From Acinetobacter beijerinckii CIP 110307 (lineage in GTDB: Bacteria; Pseudomonadota; Gammaproteobacteria; Pseudomonadales; Moraxellaceae): a DNA stretch of 64,000 bases. The DNA lies in NCBI RefSeq assembly GCF_000369005.1, contig NZ_KB849766.1:600084-664083 (forward strand), read 5' to 3'. This document shows positions 19,408-27,733 of this stretch, in pieces; within the stretch, counting starts at the first letter, position 1, and each line of letters starts with the position of its first letter. The notes under the pieces were generated by a model. It made no database searches and was not told the DNA's origin. It worked only from the letters and a program-made list of their open reading frames with translations. The translations under genes and the position numbers were made by a program.

Positions 19408-19890
19408 TTCATTCTCATCATGAATTTTTCCTCATTTTATCGAGAATTCTTATAAAACAGGAAGAATTTTTAGCTCCACCCTAAAAACAAAAAGTATCAC
19501 CATTTTATAAAAAAAAGATAAATACATCACAACATTAATCCATACTATTTATCAACTATTAATTTTTTATAGTTTTATTCAATAATAAAGAATTTTCTAA
19601 TCTAATATTTGTGTTCTAAACACGTAAAGGAGATGCTTATTTTTTATTCAAAAAAACATATTTGCATACATTTAAAGTGGTATAAATATCCGTGGATATT
19701 ACAAGGAAGCAACATTTTGCTGATTTTTATTTCATATTGTTAAGCTTGGCGTAAAAGATTGTTAAGGATATTGCTGTAAAAAAGTTTGGCACTTAGCATG
19801 AACCTCATGCCAAGACTTGGGATTTCGCAAAAGCGTCTGATCAAATATTTAGGCTGTAATCTTTTAAATTTAAATATGGATGCCAAACAT
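19408..19890. other. Intergenic region between the divergent COG0523 and small secreted-protein genes
   Basis: AT-rich, holding the promoters of both divergent genes. A TTGG...CCAA inverted repeat with inner CATGA/TCATG arms lies at 19785-19815, not T-rich enough to be a terminator. I see no other gene. Confidence 0.4.
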
Positions 19891-20091
19891 ATGAAACTTA
19901 TCAAAACTCTATTAGCGACGACTCTTACTTTAGCTGCTGCAACAACTTTCGCTGCTTCAGGCCATGAAAAAACTCAACCAACTGAAGAGAAAGTCATTGT
20001 ATCAACTCAAGAACAACCTGAAACTCAGGGTGCTGTAACGGATGCAACAGCAAGTGAAGCTGCTCCAGCATCAACACCAGCAACCAACTAA
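19891..20091 (+). CDS. Small exported Ala/Thr-rich protein
   Basis: 66 residues. MKLIKTLLATTLTLAAATTFAAS is a clear Sec signal peptide with cleavage after AFAA/S. The remaining 43 residues are disordered-looking, rich in Glu, Thr, Ala and Pro. I prefer the ATG at 19891 because it gives a normal signal peptide; an in-frame ATG at 19876 adds five residues, and neither has a strong ribosome site. A strong terminator follows. No function can be assigned. Confidence 0.6.
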   Translation: MKLIKTLLATTLTLAAATTFAASGHEKTQPTEEKVIVSTQEQPETQGAVTDATASEAAPASTPATN

Positions 20092-20164
20092 GCTGATCTT
20101 AGGGTTCCTCCAGAACTTTTAGAGCATCATTTGTAATGATTTAAAACGACTCATTTCAAATGTA

Positions 20165-20195
20165 AAAGATCGAACCATGCTGCGGTTCGATCTTT
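20165..20195 (+). terminator. Terminator after the small exported protein
   Basis: AAAGATCGAACC pairs with GGTTCGATCTTT around ATGCTGC, then a T run. Twelve paired bases. Confidence 0.92.
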
Positions 20196-20225
20196 TTTAG
20201 AATAATCCTTATGACTACTAGCCCA

Positions 20226-20744
20226 TCAAATTGTGGTTTTCTTAAAAATACTACATGAAGGTTGATGGACTTCTTGTAAACGCATTTCTTTACGCTGTTC
20301 AGCTGCTTCAAAACGACAACGTTTCCAATCTGTATCTAAATTTAACTTTGGGACTTCTTTCGGTTGACGCTGTTCATCGACAGCCACCATCGTAAAATAA
20401 CAAGTGTTGGTATGGCGAATGGTTCGTTTCTGAATATTCTGTGCTTCGACACGAATACCCACTTCCATAGAAGTACGACCAACATGATTTACACTTGCTA
20501 AGAATGTAACAAGCTCACCTACATAGATCGGCTCTTTGAAATTCACTTTATCTACAGATAAAGTCACAACATAGCTACCCGAATAACGACTAGCACAAGC
20601 ATAAGCAACTTGGTCTAGAAGCTTGAGAATTGCTCCACCGTGAACATTACCTGAAAAATTTGCCATATCAGGTGTCATTAAAACAGACATCGTCAGCTCT
20701 GCTTGATCATCTGTTACTTGGTTCAACTGATCTAATTGATACAT
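20226..20744 (-). CDS. Acyl-CoA thioesterase, hotdog fold (YciA/BACH type)
   Basis: 172 residues. MSVLMTPDMANFSGNVHGGAILKLLDQVAYACASRYSG contains the N-x-x-G-x-x-x-G-G-x-x-x-x-x-x-D active-site pattern of 4HBT acyl-CoA thioesterases, and VDKVNFKEPIYVGELV is the second conserved strand. The enzyme releases free fatty acid and CoA in the cytoplasm. The C-terminal 45 residues are basic and variable. It is a single gene between terminators. Confidence 0.88.
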   Translation of the reverse strand: MYQLDQLNQVTDDQAELTMSVLMTPDMANFSGNVHGGAILKLLDQVAYACASRYSGSYVVTLSVDKVNFKEPIYVGELVTFLASVNHVGRTSMEVGIRVEAQNIQKRTIRHTNTCYFTMVAVDEQRQPKEVPKLNLDTDWKRCRFEAAEQRKEMRLQEVHQPSCSIFKKTTI

Positions 20745-20957
20745 GGATACAACTCATAGAAATGTAGCCAAAACATTATCGTTCATTCCCAACCATAAAA
20801 ATACGTGTAAATGCATAAAACATCATCACCCATTTTTATGATTTGCCGATAATGATTTCAAATTGATTACAATTATGACATTTGTTGCTATTTGCTCTAA
20901 AAAAACCAAGTAAATATTTATAATAAAAATATCCACATTTCTTCAAATTATAAAAAA

Positions 20958-21584
20958 TTATTGACCAATATTTGCAGAAGCAATCAAACCAACCACGCCA
21001 TTTACAATCATATCAATTGCAATTGTACCGATCAGCAATGCTGATAATCGCCCGACAATATCAAAATAACGATCAATATACTTGGCATGTTTATAACGTA
21101 GGTGATCATGACCATATTTCATTAGAATCAAAATACTACAGGTTAATATAAGTGTAACTCCAATAACGGCAATAGCTCCTGTAAATGGCACACTCACACC
21201 GGTCACCACTGCTGCGCTAATCGTTCCTGGACCAATCATAAATGGCATGGCAATTGTTCCAGCTAAATGTTCTGGTGCACCACGCATTTCACCAATGGTT
21301 TCAGCACCCTGAAATACATAACGGTAACCAATCACCAAAAAGATTAAGCCGCCAAAAATTTGGAATGATTCAAAACGGACATTTAAGTAGCGACTAAAAA
21401 TATTTTCTCCGCCCCATGCAAAGAGAATGAAGACACCGAATGCAATGAGACAGCCTTGAATTAATGCTTTATTAAATATCTTTGCATCTGTATTACGGAT
21501 CATTCCAACCATATATACACTCATTAGAAATGGATTCAATAATGAGAAAAACAATGCAAATGCATGAATATAAGGAGAAAACAT
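20958..21584 (-). CDS. MarC family integral membrane protein
   Basis: 208 residues with six hydrophobic segments spread over the whole length, the MarC/YhgN layout. FSLLNPFLMSVYMVGM opens the first segment, and AMPFMIGPGTISAAVV holds the conserved P-x-x-x-G-P-G motif. The family sits in the inner membrane; its transported substrate is unknown and the old link to multidrug resistance is not supported for E. coli MarC. I use the ATG at 21584; an upstream in-frame start would add 22 polar residues ahead of the first membrane helix. Confidence 0.88.
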   Translation of the reverse strand: MFSPYIHAFALFFSLLNPFLMSVYMVGMIRNTDAKIFNKALIQGCLIAFGVFILFAWGGENIFSRYLNVRFESFQIFGGLIFLVIGYRYVFQGAETIGEMRGAPEHLAGTIAMPFMIGPGTISAAVVTGVSVPFTGAIAVIGVTLILTCSILILMKYGHDHLRYKHAKYIDRYFDIVGRLSALLIGTIAIDMIVNGVVGLIASANIGQ

Positions 21585-21650
21585 AGATGTCTCTTTTAAA
21601 AAAAATTTAAATGGCGATGAAAATGGACTCAAAAATTCTTCCGAATCCAC

Positions 21651-21936
21651 ATGAAAATTTTTCAGCAGAACATAACTTTGTGAATATTGTCGGTGTGACT
21701 TGGCTGAGCATGAAGCTTATTGATTGCAAATAAAGTATGATTCATAAGCATCACCTAAAATAATAAAAATCATATGATTGCTAATATTCTCACATATGCG
21801 TCTTTTTTTGTTTTTGTAGTCGTTGTATCTCGGTAGTATTGAAAATGTAAATTTTAAGTTATTGAAGCCTACTTTATTTATTTAAGACATGGCATATAAA
21901 ACTTTGCAATGATTAAGAAAGGCTTTTTTAATTGAA
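21651..21936. other. Non-coding gap upstream of marC-like gene
   Basis: AT-rich sequence between the MarC gene start and the aspA terminator. It should hold the promoter of the MarC gene; I see no other gene, repeat or RNA. Confidence 0.4.
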
Positions 21937-21969
21937 AGCCAAGAAATACTTGATGGGTATTTCTTGGCT
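21937..21969 (-). terminator. Hairpin downstream of aspA
   Basis: A 13-base perfect stem AGCCAAGAAATAC / GTATTTCTTGGCT with a 7-base loop lies 28 bases beyond the aspA stop. The T run after it on the minus strand is broken, so it may also protect the 3' end of the message. Confidence 0.7.
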
Positions 21970-21997
21970 CAAGCACGCTTTAAATTTCAAACGAAAC

Positions 21998-23413
21998 TTA
22001 AGCAGATTGCTTAGGATGTACCATATTTTTTACTGCGAGGATATCCGCTAATACTTGCTCAGAAATCAAGTTTTCAGCTTTAACTAAAGCAAGTACACCC
22101 TGACCTGTTTCGTTGGCTAATTTAGCAATACGTGTGGTCGTTTCATAACCTAAATACGGATTTAATGCGGTAATAATACCAATCGAGTTTTCAACTTGAG
22201 ACTGACAAAGTTCAGCATTGGCACGAATTGTATCAATACACTTAAGCTGGAACATTTGCATCGCTTTACCTAACAACTCAATCGACTCAAATAATTTAAA
22301 TGCAATTAAAGGTTCCATTGCATTCAACTGTAATTGTCCTGCTTCAGCTGCTAGAGTCACCGCTAGATCATTTGCAATCACTTGATAGCAAATTAAATTC
22401 ATTGCTTCAGGAATCACAGGATTCACTTTTCCAGGCATAATTGAACTACCTGGTTGGCGTGGCTCTAAATAAATTTCACCTAATCCTGCACGTGGACCAC
22501 TTGATAATAAACGTAGATCATTTGCAATTTTTGAAAGCTTCGTGGCCGTACGTTTTAAGAAACTAGATAGCAAAACAAAATCACCCATATCAGAGGTTGC
22601 TTCGATTAAATCAGGTGCGCTGCTGATCTTGCGTTGCGTGATTTCAGAAAGTGACTCAATCGCATATTCGCGATACTTCACTTCGGTATTAATCCCTGTC
22701 CCAATCGCAGTACCACCCAAATTTACTACGCTTAAAGCATCTGGCATGATTTGATTCAGTTTATTCAAATCACTTTGCAAAGTAGCAGCAAAAGCACCAA
22801 ACTCTTGACCCAATGTCATCGGCACAGCATCTTGTAATTGAGTACGTCCCATTTTCAAAATATCAGAAAACTCTTCAGACTTGGCTTTAAAGCTTCCAAT
22901 TAAGTTTGTGAACGGCGTATTCAGTTGTTCAATAGCAGAAATCAGTCCCACTTTAATGGCTGTCGGATATACATCATTGGTGGATTGAGACATATTGACA
23001 TCATTGTTTGGATGTAAATATTGATATTCACCTTTGCTATGACCTAAATATTCTAAGCCAATATTTGCAACAACTTCATTGATATTCATATTCGTTGAAG
23101 TGCCTGCACCACCTTGAATCATATCAACCATAAATTGTTCATGGTACTTATTATTCAAAATTTCCTGACAAGCATATTGAATTGCATTGTTTTTATTTTC
23201 ATCAATTTTATTTAATTTAAAATTAGAATAGGCGCAAGCAGATTTAACTTTTGCCAGTGCTTTAACAAAATGAGGAAACTGGCTTAATTTACTTTGGCTT
23301 AAATTAAAATTCTCAATTGCTCTTAATGTTTGCACGCCATAATAGCAACTTTCAGGAATTTCTTTAAAACCCAATAAATCTTTTTCAGTGCGTGTATTAA
23401 TCTTAATATTCAT
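21998..23413 (-). CDS. aspA: Aspartate ammonia-lyase
   Basis: Converts L-aspartate to fumarate and ammonia in the cytoplasm as a homotetramer. 471 residues, full length for the fumarase/aspartase superfamily. MVDMIQGGAGTSTNMNINEV, NDVNMSQSTNDVYPTA, GRTQLQDAVPMTLGQE and the GSSIMPGKVNPVIPEAMN signature loop (with the catalytic Ser, about residue 320) are all present. It diverges from a LysR-type gene, and the symporter gene farther on shares its promoter palindrome, so the three form an aspartate/dicarboxylate catabolic module. Confidence 0.96.
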   Translation of the reverse strand: MNIKINTRTEKDLLGFKEIPESCYYGVQTLRAIENFNLSQSKLSQFPHFVKALAKVKSACAYSNFKLNKIDENKNNAIQYACQEILNNKYHEQFMVDMIQGGAGTSTNMNINEVVANIGLEYLGHSKGEYQYLHPNNDVNMSQSTNDVYPTAIKVGLISAIEQLNTPFTNLIGSFKAKSEEFSDILKMGRTQLQDAVPMTLGQEFGAFAATLQSDLNKLNQIMPDALSVVNLGGTAIGTGINTEVKYREYAIESLSEITQRKISSAPDLIEATSDMGDFVLLSSFLKRTATKLSKIANDLRLLSSGPRAGLGEIYLEPRQPGSSIMPGKVNPVIPEAMNLICYQVIANDLAVTLAAEAGQLQLNAMEPLIAFKLFESIELLGKAMQMFQLKCIDTIRANAELCQSQVENSIGIITALNPYLGYETTTRIAKLANETGQGVLALVKAENLISEQVLADILAVKNMVHPKQSA

Positions 23414-23491
23414 TTAAATATGCTCTATGTATCTATAATTTTATATTAGAGGACACTCCATTTTTTTTCTAATGTAAAAAAATATTACTAC

Positions 23492-23506
23492 ATGCATTTT
23501 TTGCAT
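23492..23506. promoter_or_regulatory. LysR-type operator in the aspA/lysR divergent promoter
   Basis: ATGCATTTTTTGCAT: a 15-base palindrome ATGCA-N5-TGCAT that fits the T-N11-A rule for LysR regulators. It lies 79 bases from the aspA start and 43 from the regulator start. The same pattern occurs upstream of the symporter gene. Confidence 0.65.
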
Positions 23507-23548
23507 AATAGATTATAATGGTGTATGAGCATGCATTTAGGACGAGCT

Positions 23549-24436
23549 ATGACCTTGGAAATTCGATGGATTGAAGATTTACTTGCATTAGAGCAAGAAA
23601 AATCAATCTCCCAAGCAGCAGAGATGCGCCATGTTACACAGTCTGCATTCTCACGTAGAATTCAAAATATTGAAAATGCATTAGGCTTCCAAATCCTAAA
23701 ACGGCATAGCAAAAACATAGACTTTACTGAGGCAGGTCAAATTCTTTTAGCTTCTGCAAAAAATATACAAAATCAACTTGATACAACAATAAATTATTTA
23801 GAAAAAAGTATTAAAAACAATGAACTTACTATTAAGTTTGCTGTATCTCATTCTCTAATTACGCAATTTTTCCCACGTTTTATTCATGATTTATCTAATA
23901 CTTTAGAAGATCTAAAACTAGAAATTATTGCGGCAAACTTGAAACAAGGCATGCGTTTACTTACAGATGGCTCATGTGATTTTTTAATTTGCTACTGTGA
24001 TGACAGCACCCTTCAACAGCTTGATCGTAGTCTTTTTATGTTCCATAAAATCGTCAAAATGGAAATTTTACCTGTGACTGCTGTGATGAATAATGTTCCC
24101 AAATATTCATTTGAACAACTTTTCCCACTATTATCTTATAGCAAGCAAGCTTATTTAAGGAAATGTGTCGATGAAGTAATTGAAAATAAGTTAAATTATC
24201 GAACTTTATATGAAACAGATAATGCAGGTGATCTAAAAGAATTAGTACTTCAAGGTTTAGGAATAGCTTGGTTACCCAAACTACTTGTGGAAAAAGAAAT
24301 ATTAGAAAACAAACTTAAAATTGTTGATCAAGAAAAATATAGTACATTCCAAGACGTATACATAATAAGAAGAGAAATCGTTCTATCAAAACGGATCAAT
24401 TATATTTGGGATTTGCTAACCTCTAAAAAACTGTAA
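23549..24436 (+). CDS. LysR-family transcriptional regulator of the aspartate module
   Basis: 295 residues. The N-terminal winged helix-turn-helix reads WIEDLLALEQEKSISQAAEM...TQSAFSRRIQNIENALG, and the remainder is the periplasmic-binding-protein-like effector domain (FAVSHSLITQFFPRF, DSTLQQLDRSL, LVLQGLGIAWLPKLL). I chose the ATG at 23549 because AGGA lies 8-11 bases upstream; a start at 23525 adds eight residues without benefit. The gene is divergent from aspA and converges with the symporter gene, and by position it should control both. The inducer is probably aspartate or fumarate, an inference only. Confidence 0.88.
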   Translation: MTLEIRWIEDLLALEQEKSISQAAEMRHVTQSAFSRRIQNIENALGFQILKRHSKNIDFTEAGQILLASAKNIQNQLDTTINYLEKSIKNNELTIKFAVSHSLITQFFPRFIHDLSNTLEDLKLEIIAANLKQGMRLLTDGSCDFLICYCDDSTLQQLDRSLFMFHKIVKMEILPVTAVMNNVPKYSFEQLFPLLSYSKQAYLRKCVDEVIENKLNYRTLYETDNAGDLKELVLQGLGIAWLPKLLVEKEILENKLKIVDQEKYSTFQDVYIIRREIVLSKRINYIWDLLTSKKL

Positions 24437-24483
24437 ATAAAAACCGATTTCCTAAAATAAAAATAACTACTGTACACGATAAA

Positions 24484-24539
24484 GTGATTATTTGATGATT
24501 CATCTGGATGCTAAGCCAAAAGAATAATCAAATAATCAC
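24484..24539. terminator. Long inverted repeat between convergent genes
   Basis: Arms of 17 bases (GTGATTATTTGATGATT with one mismatch) enclose a loop of about 22 bases between the ends of the lysR-type gene and the symporter gene. It is likely a two-way terminator, though the T runs are weak. Confidence 0.5.
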
Positions 24540-24585
24540 CTGCGATATTAAATAATCTTAAATTAATAAGCTCATTTAAAAATAA

Positions 24586-25884
24586 TTATGTGTTGTCTGC
24601 TAAACGCGTGACGGGAATAACTGTATCAACTGTTTGCTCTTCAGGTTCTTCGGCTTCATGCTGATTACCTTCAGTTTTCGCAATCACAGCTGTCGCAATA
24701 CTGTTACCAATTACATTTGTTGCAGTACGACCCATATCTAAAAACTGATCAATCGCAAGGATTAATAGAATTCCCGCTTCAGGCAACTTAAACATTGCAA
24801 GCGTTGAAGCAATCACAACAATGGAGGCACGTGAAACACCTGCAATACCTTTACTGGTGATCATCAGCGTTAATAAGATCAGAACCTGTTGCGTAAAGCT
24901 CAAATCAATACCATATGCTTGTGCAATAAATAACACTGCAAAAGCCATATACATCATTGAACCGTCTAAGTTAAATGAATAACCAAGGGGAAGAACAAAA
25001 CTAGTAATACGTTTTGGAACACCAAATTTGTTTAATGCTTCCATTGTTTTAGGGTATGCCGACTCACTACTTGCTGTAGCAAATGCAAGCATAGTTGGTT
25101 CACGCACCGTTTTAATTAATCTAAAAATATCTTTTTTCAAGAAGATATAACCGAATGAAATTAAAATCATCCATAAGATCAATAGACCAATATAGAACTG
25201 TCCAATGAAGATACTATAATCAAGGATAAGTTTAGGACCCTGAACAGTAATTGCGGAAGCAATCGCAGCGAATACAGCAATCGGAGCTGATGCCATCACA
25301 TAATCTGTGATACGGAACATTACACGGCATAGCTCATCAATAATTTTTCCAATAACCGTTGCACCAGTTTGATGTTGAACATAAGCTAATGCTGAACCAA
25401 AAAATATTGAAAATACTAAAATTTGAAGAATTTCATTATTTGCCATCGCCTCTGCGAAACTGCGTGGGAAAATATGAGTGATAAACGTTTGTAAACTTAG
25501 ACTAGAAGCACTCACACCAACATCAACAGCTTCTTTTGGAATGACTAAATTCATACCAGCACCCGGTTGGAAATAGTTTGCCAAACCCATACCGAGTAAA
25601 AGTGAAATAAATGATGCGCCGATGAACCAACTCATGGCTTTGAGCGTAATCGATCCTAAAGAGGATGATTTACCCATTGAAATTAAACCTGAAACAATTG
25701 TAGCGAACACCAAAGGTGCAATGATCATCTTGATAAGTCTAAGAAACACATCTGTGACAATCTTTAAATAAGCTGCAATATCTGTTGCTTGAGCTGTACT
25801 CACGGTACTATGACATGCCCAACCAACTAATATTCCCGATATCATTGCAATCAGAATATACTTGAGCAACTTTTTTTGGTTCAT
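24586..25884 (-). CDS. Dicarboxylate/aspartate:cation symporter (DAACS family)
   Basis: 432 residues of the DctA/GltP family, in the inner membrane. About eight membrane helices plus two re-entrant loops: FLRLIKMIIAPLVFATIVSG, ATASSESAYPKTMEAL (the Ser-rich HP1 loop), PLGYSFNLDGSMMYMAFAVLF (substrate and sodium site, with the N-x-D-G motif) and FLDMGRTATNVIGNSIATAVIAK (the D-x-x-R-T-x-x-N motif). It imports aspartate, glutamate or C4-dicarboxylates with protons or sodium. With aspA nearby, aspartate is the likeliest substrate. A copy of the ATGCA-N5-TGCAT site lies about 185 bases upstream. Confidence 0.92.
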   Translation of the reverse strand: MNQKKLLKYILIAMISGILVGWACHSTVSTAQATDIAAYLKIVTDVFLRLIKMIIAPLVFATIVSGLISMGKSSSLGSITLKAMSWFIGASFISLLLGMGLANYFQPGAGMNLVIPKEAVDVGVSASSLSLQTFITHIFPRSFAEAMANNEILQILVFSIFFGSALAYVQHQTGATVIGKIIDELCRVMFRITDYVMASAPIAVFAAIASAITVQGPKLILDYSIFIGQFYIGLLILWMILISFGYIFLKKDIFRLIKTVREPTMLAFATASSESAYPKTMEALNKFGVPKRITSFVLPLGYSFNLDGSMMYMAFAVLFIAQAYGIDLSFTQQVLILLTLMITSKGIAGVSRASIVVIASTLAMFKLPEAGILLILAIDQFLDMGRTATNVIGNSIATAVIAKTEGNQHEAEEPEEQTVDTVIPVTRLADNT

Positions 25885-26066
25885 AATAATTATTCCTTCC
25901 CTACTTCGCTCTACGCCGAGGCGATTAGCTTACAAATTCCATGCCATACAAACTGCATCAGCTCAGCTCGACTTTTTAAAAGTACAAAAACCGCTGATTC
26001 GTCAATGAGCAGAAGCAAGTGTTACTTTTTTTGTTTAAAAACGATAATGCAAAAATTAAATATTTC

Positions 26067-26081
26067 ATGCAAATAATGCAT
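26067..26081. promoter_or_regulatory. LysR-type operator upstream of the symporter gene
   Basis: ATGCAAATAATGCAT: again ATGCA-N5-TGCAT with a T-N11-A core, the same design as the site between aspA and its regulator. It lies about 185 bases upstream of the symporter start. Confidence 0.6.
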
Positions 26082-26470
26082 AAATTTTCAATGATTGAAC
26101 TTTATAATCAACCATGATGAGAATTAAAAAATATCTGAAAAACAAGGTAAAATTTTGAGATAAATAACAATTTTATTGATTAAAAACATATAAAATAATT
26201 TACTGTTCATTAAATTTTTTAATAAATAAAATTTCAAATTCAAGTGAAATTAAGATCAATTTTTAACCTAAAACCTATAGAAAAATGAAGCCTTAAAATT
26301 TTATTTAGCTATCAAGATTTTAAAATTGCGAAACCAATTTGATTTTTTCTTGAGCATAAATTGCTATAGCCACACTTTTATTTATGATTCATTTTTTAAT
26401 TTTTTAAAATATATATTTTGACTAGGATCACATTTCTATATCAGCCTAATAAGGATGAATACATATACAT

Positions 26471-26576
26471 TTTGATGTGGGATATATTAAAGGGTAAATA
26501 CATAGACAAAAAATAATAACTTTTAAAAACAATATCTTATTTAAATATTTGGCGGAAGTGGCGAGATTCGAATTCT
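26471..26576 (-). repeat. Decayed tRNA-Ser 3' end and flank (candidate attachment-site scar)
   Basis: This 106-base stretch aligns without gaps to 49467-49572, which is the 3' end of the intact tRNA-Ser(TGA) plus its downstream flank. By eye about 80% of bases agree, with only 3 differences in the 27 bases matching the tRNA acceptor and T-arm. The rest of the tRNA is absent and the terminator hairpin found at the intact copy is destroyed. The two copies are direct repeats. Confidence 0.8.
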
Positions 26577-27129
26577 ATAAATAACTTTTTAATAGATTCT
26601 ATTTAAGTTTTATTCATTATTTATCAAATAATTAAAATCTTATAGATTTTATTGTTTATTCCAAATTTTGTGACAACGCCTATTTTAAACAATGATTTTT
26701 ATAACAAGAACTTGATGGGACGGCATCAGTTGAACACAATAAGTAACATACTATTTTATTGGATTTTATTTTTATACAACTCAAATTCATCCAATACTAG
26801 CCCTTTGCTTTTCTGAATTACCTGAGTATAGGGCAAGTCGAAAATACCCAATTTCCTCTCAGATCTTCACTCATCCATATAAAGCCTCTAAAATGATATC
26901 TAAAGCTTCCTCAGCTAAATGCTCAATAAATTTACTAAATTAAATTGACATCACTTTTAAGTTACCAATTAAATTAGTGCCGATTAGAGTATTTCCATTT
27001 TAAATCATGGTGTAATAAAACCGCCCTACTCTTAGAATCCATTAATTCAAAACCCTGCATTTACCATGAAAACCACAGATAAATATGAATAGCTTACCAT
27101 GTTAAAAACAGTCTTGTTCTCACTTCACA

Positions 27130-27591
27130 TTAATCTTTGCTTCTGATCCATGTCTGTGTTCTACCAAGAATAGAAGTACCGATATAACCTGTTATAGTCA
27201 GTTTTCTACTATTCGTAGCAACTCGAATAAGACCTTTATAACGTTTACCATTCTCAGGATCAACAATAAATCCATTAATGTATTCATCTGATTTTTTTGG
27301 ATTTACTACAAATTGCGTAAGTAGAGGGAAACCTATAATAGAGTGATTATTTAATTTACCAGTACAGGCAGTACATTTATCTTTTGAATTCTTTGTATTT
27401 GGTAAATGATAAATCTCATCTATTTTTCCTTCAAAGGTGCTATCACTATTTTTAGAAATTACAACATTTGCTTCATAAAACCCTGTTTTATCATTGATAA
27501 GCTTCCATTTCCCAACAATATCATCAGCTGAAGCATTGGTTATAAATAATGTAAAAAGAAACCCAACCAGCATAAAAAAACTAAATTTCAA
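27130..27591 (-). CDS. DUF2147 family exported protein
   Basis: 153 residues. A signal peptide (MKFSFFMLVGFLFTLFITNASA) is followed by DDIVGKWKLINDKTGFYEANVVI, FEGKIDEIYH and NGKRYKGLIRV...LTITGYIGTSILGRTQTW, the pattern of DUF2147 proteins, which form a small lipocalin-like periplasmic barrel. A KCTAC pair (about residues 79-83) may form a disulfide. The function is unknown. It is the first gene inside the putative accessory block and is transcribed towards the tRNA scar. Confidence 0.8.
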   Translation of the reverse strand: MKFSFFMLVGFLFTLFITNASADDIVGKWKLINDKTGFYEANVVISKNSDSTFEGKIDEIYHLPNTKNSKDKCTACTGKLNNHSIIGFPLLTQFVVNPKKSDEYINGFIVDPENGKRYKGLIRVATNSRKLTITGYIGTSILGRTQTWIRSKD

Positions 27592-27697
27592 AACATCTCC
27601 CTCACAGCAAAAATATAACTCAATGAAGCATTCAATTTTTTATATTACGATTTTTAAAATTTCACATATAAAAACAAATGAAAAAATTTATAATAAA

Positions 27698-27732
27698 GAA
27701 AAAGGAATGGTTAATTAAACCATTCCTTTTTT
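27698..27732. terminator. Two-way terminator
   Basis: AAAGGAATGGTT pairs with AACCATTCCTTT, with A and T runs on both sides. It ends the FadL-like gene on the minus strand. Confidence 0.9.
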
Positions 27733-27733
27733 A

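Larger units (their letters stand above)
25885..27129. other. 1.2-kb gene-free region with scars
   Basis: No credible intact gene. It holds the symporter promoter and its operator (26067-26081), a decayed piece of a tRNA-Ser locus (26471-26576) and short stretches that still read like protein, for example 22 codons on the minus strand near 26870-26935 reading KFIEHLAEEALDIILEALYG before a stop. The base composition and scraps suggest decayed accessory DNA rather than designed regulatory sequence. Confidence 0.5.

Noticed and set aside
26550..26576. A second tRNA-Ser gene
   Set aside because: Only the acceptor and T-arm portion remains; no D-arm, anticodon or promoter. It is a scar, not a gene.
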